64,000 nucleotides of DNA from Streptomyces justiciae (GCF_015163075.1 NZ_JADDXU010000006.1:186001-250000); one strand, 5' to 3'; numbered from the stretch's first letter, positions 7,848 through 16,805 are shown. The notes: generated by a model not told the origin, from the sequence alone. A program made the numbers and translations.

Positions 7848-9296
7848 ATGACCACCCCACCGCTCGCGTCAGCCACCGACGCCCTGCGCCCCCTCCTCGA
7901 CACGGTCCTGGACGCCCTGCGCGAGGGCACGCAGGCTCGCGGGGGACCGATGCCGGGGGGAGGGCCGGAGGCGGTCGCGGGTCGGCTACGGGCGGCTGTG
8001 GGCGACGTACTCCCGGAGGAAGGCGACCCAGAGGCGCTACGGCACGTCGTGCGGGCGCTGACGGAGGGCTCGGCGGACCCGGCGGACCCGCTGTGCGCGG
8101 CGCACTTGCATTGCCCGCCGCTGGCGGTGGCAGCGGCAGCCGACCTGGCGGCAAGCGTGCTCAACCCGTCCCTCGACTCCTGGGACCAGGCACCGGCAGC
8201 TTCCGCACTGGAGCAACTGGTGACGCGGAAGCTGGCGGACTGGATTTACGACCCACACAGCTGCGGGCAGTCGTGCCGCTGGGGCGGCACGGGTGGGCGC
8301 AGCGGCACCCCGCCAGCGCGGGCAAGCGAAACGCCCCCCACACCGGCCACCCCCGACTGTCTCGTCACCACCGGCGGAACCGAGTCCAACCAACTCGCCC
8401 TCCTCCTCGCCAGAGAAACCCTCGGCCCCGCCGTCCGCCTGATCTGCGGAGCCAACGCCCACCACTCCCTCCCGCGCAGCGCCTGGCTCCTGGGCCTGCC
8501 CGACCCGGTGATCGTCCCCGCCCCCGCAGGCACCCTCGACCCAGCCGCCCTGGACGCCGCCCTCACCGAACTCCCCGGCCCCCACCTCGTCGCCGCCACC
8601 GCAGGCACCACAGACGCCGGCCTCATCGACCCCCTCCCCGAGATCGCAGCCGTCTGCGAAACCCACGGAGCCCGCCTCCACATCGACGCGGCATACGGCG
8701 GAGGCCTCCTCTTCAGCGACCGGCACCGCCCCAAGCTCACCGGCCTCAGCGCCGCCGGCACCGTCACCCTCGACCTGCACAAACTCGGCTGGCAACCCGT
8801 CGCCGCCGGCCTCCTCGCGGTCAAGACCCCGCAGGACCTCGACGCCCTCCAGCACCACGCCGACTACCTCAACGCCGACGACGACACCGAAGCCGGCCTC
8901 CCCGACCTCCTCGGCCGCTCCCTGCGCACCAGCCGCCGCCCCGACGTCCTCAAGATCGCCGTCACCCTGAAAACCCTCGGACGGACAGGACTCGGCGCCC
9001 TCGTCGACCAAGTCTGCGACCGGGCAAGCGAGTTCGCTGACCTCGTCGACGCACACCCCCGCTTCGAGCTCCACGACCGCCCCACCATCAGCACCGTCCT
9101 GTTCCGCCCCGCACACGCGACCGACGACGACATCGCCACCACCCGCCGGCACCTCCTCACCACCGGCCGCGCCGTCCTCGGCCGGGCCCGCATGGACGGC
9201 CGGCTCTGGCTCAAGGCCACCCTCCTCAACCCCCACACCCGGCCCGACGACCTGGCCGCCCTCCTGAAACTCGTGGAAGGAACCACCCCCCGATGA
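7848..9296 (+). CDS. PLP-dependent decarboxylase of the DesA/group II amino-acid decarboxylase type
   Basis: A 482-residue fold-type I PLP enzyme. Key features are VTTGGTESNQLALLLAR (phosphate-binding region), HIDAAYGGG (Asp contacting the pyridine N) and the PLP lysine K312 in TLDLHKLGWQP. The closest named relatives by architecture are DesA-type lysine decarboxylases and diaminobutyrate decarboxylases. A Gly/Pro-rich segment at about residues 145-165 replaces the usual short loop before the TTGG motif. GGGAGG seven bases upstream supports the ATG at 7848. It overlaps the next gene by ATGA, so the pair is translationally coupled. It probably makes a diamine for the hydroxylase; substrate (lysine, ornithine or other) is not proven. 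Confidence 0.82.
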   Translation: MTTPPLASATDALRPLLDTVLDALREGTQARGGPMPGGGPEAVAGRLRAAVGDVLPEEGDPEALRHVVRALTEGSADPADPLCAAHLHCPPLAVAAAADLAASVLNPSLDSWDQAPAASALEQLVTRKLADWIYDPHSCGQSCRWGGTGGRSGTPPARASETPPTPATPDCLVTTGGTESNQLALLLARETLGPAVRLICGANAHHSLPRSAWLLGLPDPVIVPAPAGTLDPAALDAALTELPGPHLVAATAGTTDAGLIDPLPEIAAVCETHGARLHIDAAYGGGLLFSDRHRPKLTGLSAAGTVTLDLHKLGWQPVAAGLLAVKTPQDLDALQHHADYLNADDDTEAGLPDLLGRSLRTSRRPDVLKIAVTLKTLGRTGLGALVDQVCDRASEFADLVDAHPRFELHDRPTISTVLFRPAHATDDDIATTRRHLLTTGRAVLGRARMDGRLWLKATLLNPHTRPDDLAALLKLVEGTTPR

Positions 9297-10717
9297 GCCC
9301 CACCCCCGCCCCCACCCCGCCCCACGAGCCCGCCGCACCCCGCGACCTGGTCGGCATCGGCATCGGCCCCTTCAACCTCTCCCTCGCCGCCCTCGCCCAC
9401 CCCCTCGCCGAACTCGACACCGCCTTCTACGAACAACGCCCCGCCTTCGACTGGCACCCAGGCCTCCTCATCGACGGCGCGAGAATCCAAGTCCCCTTCC
9501 TCGCCGACCTCGTGACCCTCGCCGACCCCGCCAGCCCCTGGACCTTCCTCAACTACCTCAAGGCCCGAGAACGGCTCTTCCCCTTCTACTTCGCCGAGCG
9601 CTTCCACATCCAGCGCGCCGAGTACGACGCCTACTGCCGCTGGGTCGCCGAGAACCTCCCCGGCCTCCACTTCGGCCACCAGGTCGACGCCGTCCGCTGG
9701 AACCCCGAACGCGACATCTTCGAGGTCGACTTCACCCAACTCGACACGGACGGCGAAGCCGAAGCCCTCGGCCGCACGTACACCAAGAACATCGTCCTCG
9801 GCGTCGGCACCGAGCCCTACATCCCCGAACCCCTCAAACCCCTCGTCGAAGCCGCCGGCGTGCCCGTCATCCACGCCGCCGACTACCTCGCCCACCGCAA
9901 GATGCTCGCCGCCGCCGAACACGTCACCGTCATCGGCCTCGGACAGTCCGGTGCCGAGATCTTCCTCGACCTGCTCCGCCAGCGCCCCACCGGCCGCGAA
10001 GGCCTCCACTGGCTCGGCCGCACCGAGGCCTTCGCCCCCATGGAGTACTCCAAGCTCGGCCTGGAACACTTCACCCCCGACTACACCCGCTACTTCCACG
10101 CCCTCGCCGAAAGCACCCGGGACCGCCTCGTCACCACCCAGTGGCAACTCCACAAGGGCATCGACAACGACACCATCGCCGCCATCCACGACGAGCTCTA
10201 CCAGCGCACCCTGCACGGCGGCTGGCCCGACACCACCCTCACCCCCGGCGTCCGCGTCCGCACCGCCGGCCGCGTCGCCACCACCAAGGTCGAACTCCAC
10301 CTCGAACACACCGAACAGAACACCCGCTCCCGCCTCACCACCGACGCCGTCGTCCTCGCCACCGGCTACCGCGAACGCCCCCTCGACCGCATCCTCGCCG
10401 GCCTCGACCCCTACCTGCGCCGCGACAGCCGCGACCGCCCCCGCGTCGACGAACAGTTCAGGCTCGTCATGGACCCCTCCGTCACCGGCGCCCTCTACGT
10501 CCAGAACGCCGAACGCCACACCCACGGCGTCGGCACCCCCGACCTCGGCCTCGCCGCCTGGCGCAGCGCCGCCATCCTCAACACCGTGACCGGCAAGGAC
10601 CCCTACCCCCTGCCCACCCGAACGGCCTTCACCACCTTCGGACTTGAACAGACAGCCCAGATTCCACAAGCCCGCCAGGCCCCGGCAGCGCTCACCCCGC
10701 TGACAGAAGCCCGGTAA
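9293..10717 (+). CDS. Lysine/ornithine/diamine N-monooxygenase (DesB/IucD-like)
   Basis: A 474-residue flavin-dependent N-hydroxylating monooxygenase. The N-terminal FAD motif is VGIGIGPFNLSLA, the NADPH site is VIGLGQSGAEIFLDLL, and the C-terminal family motif is VLATGYRERPLD. Relatives hydroxylate lysine, ornithine or cadaverine as the first step of hydroxamate siderophores. It is coupled to the decarboxylase, so a diamine is the likely substrate. The acyltransferase and NIS synthetase (DesC/DesD equivalents) are absent from this locus. A bidirectional hairpin follows. Confidence 0.88.
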   Translation: MSPTPAPTPPHEPAAPRDLVGIGIGPFNLSLAALAHPLAELDTAFYEQRPAFDWHPGLLIDGARIQVPFLADLVTLADPASPWTFLNYLKARERLFPFYFAERFHIQRAEYDAYCRWVAENLPGLHFGHQVDAVRWNPERDIFEVDFTQLDTDGEAEALGRTYTKNIVLGVGTEPYIPEPLKPLVEAAGVPVIHAADYLAHRKMLAAAEHVTVIGLGQSGAEIFLDLLRQRPTGREGLHWLGRTEAFAPMEYSKLGLEHFTPDYTRYFHALAESTRDRLVTTQWQLHKGIDNDTIAAIHDELYQRTLHGGWPDTTLTPGVRVRTAGRVATTKVELHLEHTEQNTRSRLTTDAVVLATGYRERPLDRILAGLDPYLRRDSRDRPRVDEQFRLVMDPSVTGALYVQNAERHTHGVGTPDLGLAAWRSAAILNTVTGKDPYPLPTRTAFTTFGLEQTAQIPQARQAPAALTPLTEAR

Positions 10718-10725
10718 AAAAAGCC

Positions 10726-10763
10726 GTCGCGGACCCGTACCGCCTCAAGGCCGGGTCCGCGAC
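10726..10763. terminator. Bidirectional hairpin terminator
   Basis: A perfect 12-bp stem (GTCGCGGACCCG / CGGGTCCGCGAC) with a 14-nt loop lies between the convergent monooxygenase and 5'-nucleotidase genes. Confidence 0.85.
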
Positions 10764-10786
10764 GAGTCCAACACGCCGAATGGCTG

Positions 10787-12592
10787 CTAGAACACCGGCG
10801 TACCGTTCCGCGTCAACTTCCAGTCCACCGACGCGAAGTCAGCCGGGTTCAGCACACCCTTCGCCGTCACCCACTCCGCGATCCGCGTCCGGATCTCCGT
10901 CGACTCCGACCACAGCTCCTTCGCCGACGCCACATGCGGGAACGCACCGCCGCCGTTCGCACGGTAGTTGTTCACCGCGAACACGAACTGCTGCGCGTCG
11001 TCCAACGCCGCACCGTTGTACGTCAGGTTCTTGATCCGCGAACCCGCCGCCTGCGCGATGTCGATGTCGTACGACAGCCCCGACACGTAGTCGTAGTTGT
11101 AGTCCGGCCGGTTGTTCGCGTTCGTCAGCTTCTCGACGTCCACGACCGCGTCCGCCGCCGTCTGCACGAAGTACTCCGCCGAGTACTCCAGGTACGCCTT
11201 CAGCTGCGCCCCCGTCATGAGCTTGGCGACCAGCGTGTTGTCGTACACGTACAGGCTCGACAGGTCACGGATGGTCACGTCACCCGCCGGGATCTCCGAG
11301 GTCCGCGAGAACGGCGACGCCTGCGCGATCACCGGCAGCGACGCGTACTCCGTGGACGCCAGCGCCGCCTTGACGACATCCTCCTGGACCTTCGTGATCA
11401 GGTCGATGATCGGGGCGTCCTTGTACCGCGCCTCGACCGTCGTCAACGTCTGAGTCGCCGTACCGACCACCTGGTTGACGTACTCCACGACGATGTCGTG
11501 GTCGTCCTTCAGCAGCTTCGTGATCTTCGGGTCGTCCGCGACGGAGTTCGAGTTGAGCACGGAAGCGGCCACGGACTCCACCGACCACCGGCCCTTCTCG
11601 AAGACCAGCTCGATGTCGAACAGCGACAGCCGCTCCGCATACGCCAGCGGCTCGGACAGCACGACGGTCTTGCCGGTCGCCGTGTTGGTGACCTTCAACT
11701 CCGGGATCTCCACGTGCGCGTGCCCGACGAGAATCGCGTCGATGCCAGGAACCTGCTGCGCCACCAGCGCGGCGGAGTTCTCGACGTACGGCAGCTGATC
11801 ACCGTAGGAGGACGTACCGGAGGACCCGGAGTGCGCCGACACGATGACGACATCCGCACCCATCGACCGCAGCTTCGGCACCCACTTCGCCGCCTGCTCC
11901 TCCAGACCCGGGAACGTCAACTTGCCCTCGACATAAGCCTTGTCCCAGATCGCGATACCGGGATTGGTGAGCCCGAGCACCGCCACCTTCACCGCCGGCG
12001 CACCCGGCACCCGGAACTTCTTGATGAAGTACGGCGGGAACGCCGGCTTCAGCGTCTTCGCGTCCAGCGCGTTCGCACCCAGCAGCGGGAAGTCACACTG
12101 CTCCTCGAACTTCCGCAGCGTCTCGATGCCGTAGTTGAACTCGTGATTGCCGAGCGCGACCGCGTCGTACCCGATGGCGTTCATGGCGGCAGCCATCGGG
12201 TGCACCGGACCGCCAGGGGCCGTGATCGGATCGACCTTCGCGTAGTAGTACGTCAGCGGCGTGCCCTGGATCGTGTCACCCGCGTCGAGCAGCAGCGTGT
12301 TGCACCGCCCCTTCTCCGCACGGACCTGGTTCACCAGCGTCGAGATACGCGACAGACCCTGCGCGTTGCCCTTCGCGTCTGAGTACTCCGCGTCCTTGAA
12401 GTAGTCCCAGTTGAAGACATGCCCGTGCAGGTCGGTCGTGCCCATCACCGTCAGGGAGTACCGCTTCGCCGGCTTCTTCCCCTTCCCGGCCTCCGCCGCC
12501 TGCGCCGCAGGAGCCCCCACGGCACTCGCCAGCGCGACCCCGGCTCCGGTCACGGCGGACTTCTCCAGGAACTTCCTGCGGTTCAACGGCAT
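10787..12592 (-). CDS. Tat-exported bifunctional metallophosphatase/5'-nucleotidase (UshA-like)
   Basis: A 601-residue protein. The N-terminus is a twin-arginine signal (NRRKFLEKS, hydrophobic run, AQA cleavage region). The calcineurin-like domain has its metal motifs in order: TTDLHGH, LLDAGDTIQGTP, ALGNHEFNYG, VSAHSG and VGHAHVEIP. The C-terminal half is the 5'-nucleotidase substrate domain with FAVNNYRANGGG. It probably releases phosphate and nucleosides from extracellular nucleotides or 2',3'-cyclic nucleotides. AAGGAG seven bases before the ATG at 12592 fixes the start. Confidence 0.93.
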   Translation of the reverse strand: MPLNRRKFLEKSAVTGAGVALASAVGAPAAQAAEAGKGKKPAKRYSLTVMGTTDLHGHVFNWDYFKDAEYSDAKGNAQGLSRISTLVNQVRAEKGRCNTLLLDAGDTIQGTPLTYYYAKVDPITAPGGPVHPMAAAMNAIGYDAVALGNHEFNYGIETLRKFEEQCDFPLLGANALDAKTLKPAFPPYFIKKFRVPGAPAVKVAVLGLTNPGIAIWDKAYVEGKLTFPGLEEQAAKWVPKLRSMGADVVIVSAHSGSSGTSSYGDQLPYVENSAALVAQQVPGIDAILVGHAHVEIPELKVTNTATGKTVVLSEPLAYAERLSLFDIELVFEKGRWSVESVAASVLNSNSVADDPKITKLLKDDHDIVVEYVNQVVGTATQTLTTVEARYKDAPIIDLITKVQEDVVKAALASTEYASLPVIAQASPFSRTSEIPAGDVTIRDLSSLYVYDNTLVAKLMTGAQLKAYLEYSAEYFVQTAADAVVDVEKLTNANNRPDYNYDYVSGLSYDIDIAQAAGSRIKNLTYNGAALDDAQQFVFAVNNYRANGGGAFPHVASAKELWSESTEIRTRIAEWVTAKGVLNPADFASVDWKLTRNGTPVF

Positions 12593-12742
12593 GTCTCGAT
12601 CTCCTTGGGGAACGGTCAACAACGCGCGTAGATTCTGACCCGAGCATGCCGAACGGCAATAGACCCCAGAGGTTTCGATCTGGTGACCTAACCTGTGACC
12701 TCAGCCGCCGGTAACCAGCCAAGAAGTGACAGAGTGGGTCGT

Positions 12743-13456
12743 ATGACCACACCCTCCCCGGACACCGCACCGGCCGTGCCCTACGGCACCCCCGACGCCC
12801 CCCGCATCGCCGTCCGCGGCGAAGCACGCCTCGAAGTCGACCCCGAGATCGCCCGCATCGGCATCACCGTCGCCGCCCGCGGCAAAGACCGCCGCACCGC
12901 CCTCGACGACCTCACCCGCCGCAACGCCACGGTCCTCGACCTCATCAAGACGTACGGCGACGCGGTGGAGAAACTGGAGACGGGATCTTTCTCGATCACG
13001 CCCGAGCTGAAGGAAAAGGGCCGCGGCGAACGCATCCACGCCTACCACGGCCGCGTCCGCATCACCGCCGAACTGACGGACTTCACGGCCTTGGGTGAAC
13101 TCACCACCCGCGTAGCCGACTTGGACCTCACCCACGTGGACGGCCCCTGGTGGGCCCTGCGCCTCAACTCACCCGCCTACCGCGAGGCACGCCAACAGGC
13201 CGTACGAGAAGCGGTACAGCGGGCACAGGAGTACGCGGAGGCACTAGGGACGACACTGTCGGCGCTGGTGGAACTGGCCGACATCGGCGCGGAGAACGCC
13301 CAACCCCTCGCCCCCGCCGCACCCGGCGGCCGCATGCGCTCCATGTCCTACGCCGCCGAAGACACCGCCGCGGCCCCCCTCGACCTCGAACCCCAACGCC
13401 AACGCGTCTACGCCCAGGTCAACGCCCGCTTCACCATGCGCCCGCCGCAACTGTGA
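12743..13456 (+). CDS. SIMPL domain (DUF541) protein
   Basis: A 237-residue protein of the SIMPL/Oxidative-stress-defence type. The N-terminal core IAVRGEARLEVDPEIARIGI and the central AYHGRVRITAELTD repeat are the usual conserved blocks, with a C-terminal QVNARFTM strand. No signal peptide is seen, unlike many Gram-negative homologues. Molecular function of the family is not firmly known. It is divergent from the 5'-nucleotidase, with a 150-bp shared intergenic region. Confidence 0.85.
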   Translation: MTTPSPDTAPAVPYGTPDAPRIAVRGEARLEVDPEIARIGITVAARGKDRRTALDDLTRRNATVLDLIKTYGDAVEKLETGSFSITPELKEKGRGERIHAYHGRVRITAELTDFTALGELTTRVADLDLTHVDGPWWALRLNSPAYREARQQAVREAVQRAQEYAEALGTTLSALVELADIGAENAQPLAPAAPGGRMRSMSYAAEDTAAAPLDLEPQRQRVYAQVNARFTMRPPQL

Positions 13457-13557
13457 GTCGCACACTTCAAACCTTGTCAACACCCCTTCACCGAAAGGTT
13501 GTTGGGCGGTCATGTCCGGCCAATTCTCTACCCGCCGGTAAGCCCTAAGGTCGAACC

Positions 13558-14994
13558 ATGCGCCGAGCGAAAATCGTCTGCACCCTGGGCCCCGCCACCG
13601 ACACATACGACCAGATCAAAGCCCTGGTCGAAGCCGGAATGGACGTAGCCCGCTTCAACCTCAGCCACGGCGGCTACGCCGAACACGAGGAGCGCTACCA
13701 GCACGTCCGCAAGGCCTCCGACGAAACCGGCCGCAGCGTCGGCCTCCTCGCCGACCTTCAGGGCCCGAAGATCCGCCTCGGCCGCTTCGCCGAAGGCCCC
13801 GTACTCCTTGAACGCGGCGACTCCTTCACCATCACGGTGCAGGAGGGCGTGGAGGGCAACCAGGGGCAGTGCGGGACGACGTACGCGGGATTGGCGGACG
13901 ACGTAACGCCCGGGGAGCGCATCCTCGTCGACGACGGCAAGGTGTGCCTGGAGGTCACGGACGTCGACGGCCCGGCCGTCCACACGACGGTCATCGAAGG
14001 CGGCGTGATCTCCGACCACAAGGGATTGAACCTCCCAGGCGTGGCCGTGTCTGTTCCCGCCTTGTCGGAGAAGGACGAGGCCGATCTGCGCTGGGCGCTG
14101 CGCACCGGCTTCGACGTCATCGCCCTGTCCTTCGTCCGCTCCGGGCGGGACATCGAGGACGTCCACCGCATCATGGACGAGGAGGGACGCCGGCTGCCCG
14201 TCATCGCCAAGGTGGAGAAGCCGCAGGCGGTGGACGCGATCGACGACATCGTGGCGGCGTTCGACGGGATCATGGTGGCGCGGGGGGACTTGGGCGTGGA
14301 GATGCCCCTGGAACAGGTCCCGATCGTCCAGAAGCGCGCGATCAAACTGGCGAAGCGCAACGCCAAGCCGGTGATCGTGGCGACGCAGATGCTGGACTCG
14401 ATGATCGACAATTCCCGGCCGACGAGGGCGGAGGCGTCGGATGTCGCCAACGCGGTCATCGACGGCACGGACGCGGTGATGCTGTCGGGCGAGACGAGCG
14501 TGGGCAAGTACGCGGTGGAGACGGTCCGGACGATGGCGAAGATCGTGGAGGCAGCGGAGGAGGACATCCTCGCGAAGGGCCTGCCCCCACTGACAGAACG
14601 CAACAAGCCCCGTACGCAGGGCGGCGCGGTGGCTCGGGCGGCGGCGGAGATGGGCGACTTTCTGGGCGCGAAGTTCCTGGTGGCCTTCACCCAGTCCGGC
14701 GACACGGCGAGGCGGTTGTCGCGGTACCGGTCGCCGATTCCGTTGCTGGCGTTCACGCCGGAGGCGGCTACTCGGTCGCAGTTGAGTCTGTCGTGGGGTG
14801 TGGAGACGTTCCTGGGGCCAAGGGTCGAGTCGACAGACGCGATGGTGGACCAGGTGGATGAGCTGCTGTTGAAGTACGGGCGGTGCGCGAAGGGGGACGT
14901 GGTGGTCATCACGGCCGGTTCGCCGCCCGGGGTTGCGGGGTCGACGAACCTGGTGCGGGTGCATCATGTGGGGGAGGATGACAGTCCCAAGTAG
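13558..14994 (+). CDS. pyk: Pyruvate kinase
   Basis: A 478-residue enzyme converting phosphoenolpyruvate and ADP to pyruvate and ATP, the last step of glycolysis. Characteristic motifs are RAKIVCTLGPAT and MDVARFNLSHG at the N-terminus, the family signature around VIAKVEKPQAVDAIDDIV, the metal/substrate region MVARGDLGVEMP, and the C-terminal allosteric-type domain. The start follows CTAAGGTCG. The gene stops 10 bp before the convergent HTH/LAGLIDADG gene. Confidence 0.97.
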   Translation: MRRAKIVCTLGPATDTYDQIKALVEAGMDVARFNLSHGGYAEHEERYQHVRKASDETGRSVGLLADLQGPKIRLGRFAEGPVLLERGDSFTITVQEGVEGNQGQCGTTYAGLADDVTPGERILVDDGKVCLEVTDVDGPAVHTTVIEGGVISDHKGLNLPGVAVSVPALSEKDEADLRWALRTGFDVIALSFVRSGRDIEDVHRIMDEEGRRLPVIAKVEKPQAVDAIDDIVAAFDGIMVARGDLGVEMPLEQVPIVQKRAIKLAKRNAKPVIVATQMLDSMIDNSRPTRAEASDVANAVIDGTDAVMLSGETSVGKYAVETVRTMAKIVEAAEEDILAKGLPPLTERNKPRTQGGAVARAAAEMGDFLGAKFLVAFTQSGDTARRLSRYRSPIPLLAFTPEAATRSQLSLSWGVETFLGPRVESTDAMVDQVDELLLKYGRCAKGDVVVITAGSPPGVAGSTNLVRVHHVGEDDSPK

Positions 14995-15004
14995 GGCTGG
15001 GTTG

Positions 15005-15784
15005 CTAGTACTTGGGGCCTACGTGGGTGTCGAGTTGGGCGACTGAGGCCTTCTTGGCGACTGAGATGTTGTACGGGTTTCCATTGCGGGTGCAGTGCGT
15101 CCACTCGATGCCGAGTTTGTCGAGGGTGTCGGTGTAGAGACGGCGGATGTCGTCGGACACGTTGGTGAAGAAGTACCGGGGGTATTCGTAGCGCTTGCGC
15201 TCACCGGCGACGAGGCGGGTCGTCCAGTTGGTGATCCGGCATCCGTCGGAGTGGATGAGGCCGCGGATGAACTCCCAGGGGTGGGCGTCGACGATCTCCT
15301 GTTGCCAGGGTTCGAGAATGATGGGGCGCTCGTGCTTCTTGCCAGGACCGTGCTGGGGGAACATGCAGGTCCAGTGCATCGTGTACGACTTCACCTCGAT
15401 GCATCCAGGCTTGTAACGCTGCTTGACGCTGGGGAGAGGCATCACCTTGCGCATGGCCTCTTCGGCGGCGGCGATCAGGCCGACCTGGGTTGCGTTGCAG
15501 AAGATGGACAGGTGGTGCTGCTTCGGCTTCGAGATGATGTGGCCATCACCGAGGTAGAGGCCGAGCAAATAGGCGTACGCAGTTTCGTCGAAGGGGCGTC
15601 CCGTGCATTGGGGGCAGTCCGTCGGGGCTTCGTAAGTTTCGCCGCGTGCTTTGCGATCTTCACTGCGCCACCAGCCGACTGTCCCGCGAGGAATGTTGAG
15701 CCGCTCGGCGACGATGCGATTGGGGACGCCCTGGCGCATAAGGGCGACAGCTTGAGCGCGGATCGAAGGGCTGTGCTCTTCCAT
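15005..15784 (-). CDS. HTH plus LAGLIDADG-like protein (homing-endonuclease-related)
   Basis: A 259-residue protein. Residues 8-40 form a helix-turn-helix of transposase/sigma-like type (VAERLNIPRGTVGWWRSED). A CPQC pair follows, then two LAGLIDADG-type helices: YLLGLYLGDG (72-81) and FIRGLIHSDG (172-181), each ending in the acidic residue that binds metal in homing endonucleases. The C-terminus (YFFTNVSDDIRRLYTD, SVAKKASVAQLDTHVGPKY) belongs to a recurrent actinobacterial family of unknown role. AGGGTGAG upstream of ATG 15784 supports the start. Base composition is visibly lower in GC than its neighbours. It sits between pyk and the tRNA gene; whether it is an active nuclease or a WhiA-like regulator cannot be told. 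Confidence 0.78.
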   Translation of the reverse strand: MEEHSPSIRAQAVALMRQGVPNRIVAERLNIPRGTVGWWRSEDRKARGETYEAPTDCPQCTGRPFDETAYAYLLGLYLGDGHIISKPKQHHLSIFCNATQVGLIAAAEEAMRKVMPLPSVKQRYKPGCIEVKSYTMHWTCMFPQHGPGKKHERPIILEPWQQEIVDAHPWEFIRGLIHSDGCRITNWTTRLVAGERKRYEYPRYFFTNVSDDIRRLYTDTLDKLGIEWTHCTRNGNPYNISVAKKASVAQLDTHVGPKY

Positions 15785-15822
15785 GAGCTCACCCTGCGCG
15801 AGTGATCGCGGCAACACGCAGC

Positions 15823-15859
15823 AAAAAGCGGATGTTCACGAGAATAGGAACATCCGCTT
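15823..15859 (-). terminator. Intrinsic terminator downstream of tRNA-Leu
   Basis: On the minus strand a perfect 12-bp stem (AAGCGGATGTTC / GAACATCCGCTT, 10-nt loop) runs into TTTTTG, a classical rho-independent terminator. It ends the tRNA transcript before the LAGLIDADG gene. A second short palindrome (15870-15884) lies between it and the tRNA. Confidence 0.88.
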
Positions 15860-15889
15860 CTTGAGCTAGCCTTCGAATCGAAGGAAAAG

Positions 15890-15962
15890 TGCCCCGGGTG
15901 GGATTCGAACCCACGCTGTCGGTGGTTTGAGCACCGTGTCTCTTCCGCTGGACTACCGGGGC
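15890..15962 (-). tRNA. tRNA-Leu (anticodon CAA), short variable loop
   Basis: Reading the minus strand: acceptor GCCCCGG pairs perfectly with CCGGGGC; D-stem GTC/GAC with a GG in the loop; anticodon stem CGGTG/CACCG with loop CTCAAAC, so the anticodon is CAA (reads UUG, Leu); variable region only five bases (ACAGC); T-arm GTGGG-TTCGAAT-CCCAC; discriminator A. CCA is not encoded. Normal leucine tRNAs have a long variable arm, so the identity rests on the anticodon and discriminator alone. A terminator follows. Confidence 0.9.
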
Positions 15963-16003
15963 TTCCTCTAAAACAAAGGTCAGCGGTCACCCGCTGTGCA
16001 CCT

Positions 16004-16034
16004 ACCTTATCGCAGCTAGGTACGCTCTTGTCAG
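16004..16034 (-). promoter_or_regulatory. Candidate promoter of tRNA-Leu
   Basis: On the minus strand CTGACA (16034-16029) and TAAGGT (16009-16004) are 19 bp apart, about 42 bp before the mature tRNA 5' end. The spacing is slightly long. Confidence 0.4.
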
Positions 16035-16065
16035 CAGCACCCCTGCCCCTGAACGAGGAGCCCCC

Positions 16066-16722
16066 GTGACCGCCCCCGAGTCGCCCCAGCCCGTAGACGC
16101 GCCCGACGACGACAAGTCGCACGTGCCTCCGCTGACGACCCGTGTCGTCATTGCCGAGGACGAGGCACTGATCCGGCTCGACCTCAAAGAGATGCTGGAG
16201 GAAGAGGGCTACAGCGTCGTAGGCGAGGCCGGTGACGGTGAGCAGGCCATCGAGCTCGCCCGTGAGCACCAGCCGGACCTCGTGATCCTCGACGTGAAGA
16301 TGCCCAAGATGGACGGCATCTCCGCCGCCGAGAAGATCGCCGAGGAGCGCATCGCCCCCGTCCTCATGCTCACCGCCTTCTCGCAGCGTGACCTCGTGGA
16401 GAGGGCTCGTGACGCTGGTGCCATGGCTTATCTCGTGAAGCCGTTCAGCAAGAGTGACGTCGTGCCTGCCATCGAGATGGCCGTTTCCCGCTTCACCGAG
16501 CTCAAGGAGCTGGAGAAGGAGGTCGCCGACCTCACCCTCCGCCTGGAGACGCGCAAGCTTGTCGACCGTGCCAAGTCCATCCTCCAGACCGAGTACGGGC
16601 TGACCGAGCCCGCCGCGTTCCGGTGGATCCAGAAGACGTCCATGGACCGGCGTATGTCGATGCAGCAGGTCGCCGAGGCCGTCATCCAGGACGCCGATGA
16701 GAAGAAGGCGTCCAAGGGCTGA
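16066..16722 (+). CDS. pdtaR: ANTAR-domain response regulator (PdtaR-like)
   Basis: A 218-residue protein with an N-terminal receiver domain (VVIAEDEALIRLDL, phosphoacceptor D76 in LVILDVKMP, Lys in YLVKPFSKSD) and a C-terminal ANTAR RNA-binding domain (about 150-208, ending AAFRWIQKTSMDRRMSMQQVAEAV). ANTAR proteins act as antiterminators by binding paired hairpins in nascent mRNA; PdtaR works with the kinase PdtaS in mycobacteria. The kinase is not in this window. GAGGAG six bases before the GTG at 16066 sets the start. A strong hairpin follows. Confidence 0.93.
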   Translation: MTAPESPQPVDAPDDDKSHVPPLTTRVVIAEDEALIRLDLKEMLEEEGYSVVGEAGDGEQAIELAREHQPDLVILDVKMPKMDGISAAEKIAEERIAPVLMLTAFSQRDLVERARDAGAMAYLVKPFSKSDVVPAIEMAVSRFTELKELEKEVADLTLRLETRKLVDRAKSILQTEYGLTEPAAFRWIQKTSMDRRMSMQQVAEAVIQDADEKKASKG

Positions 16723-16743
16723 CGCCCGACCGGCACACGCACC

Positions 16744-16777
16744 GAGGCCCGCGTCCCCAGCAGGGGGCGCGGGCCTC
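16744..16777. terminator. Bidirectional hairpin terminator
   Basis: A 15-bp stem with one T-G wobble and a 4-nt AGCA loop lies between the convergent pdtaR and livF genes. Confidence 0.88.
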
Positions 16778-16805
16778 GTCGTACCGGAAGTACCGGAAAG
16801 AACTG

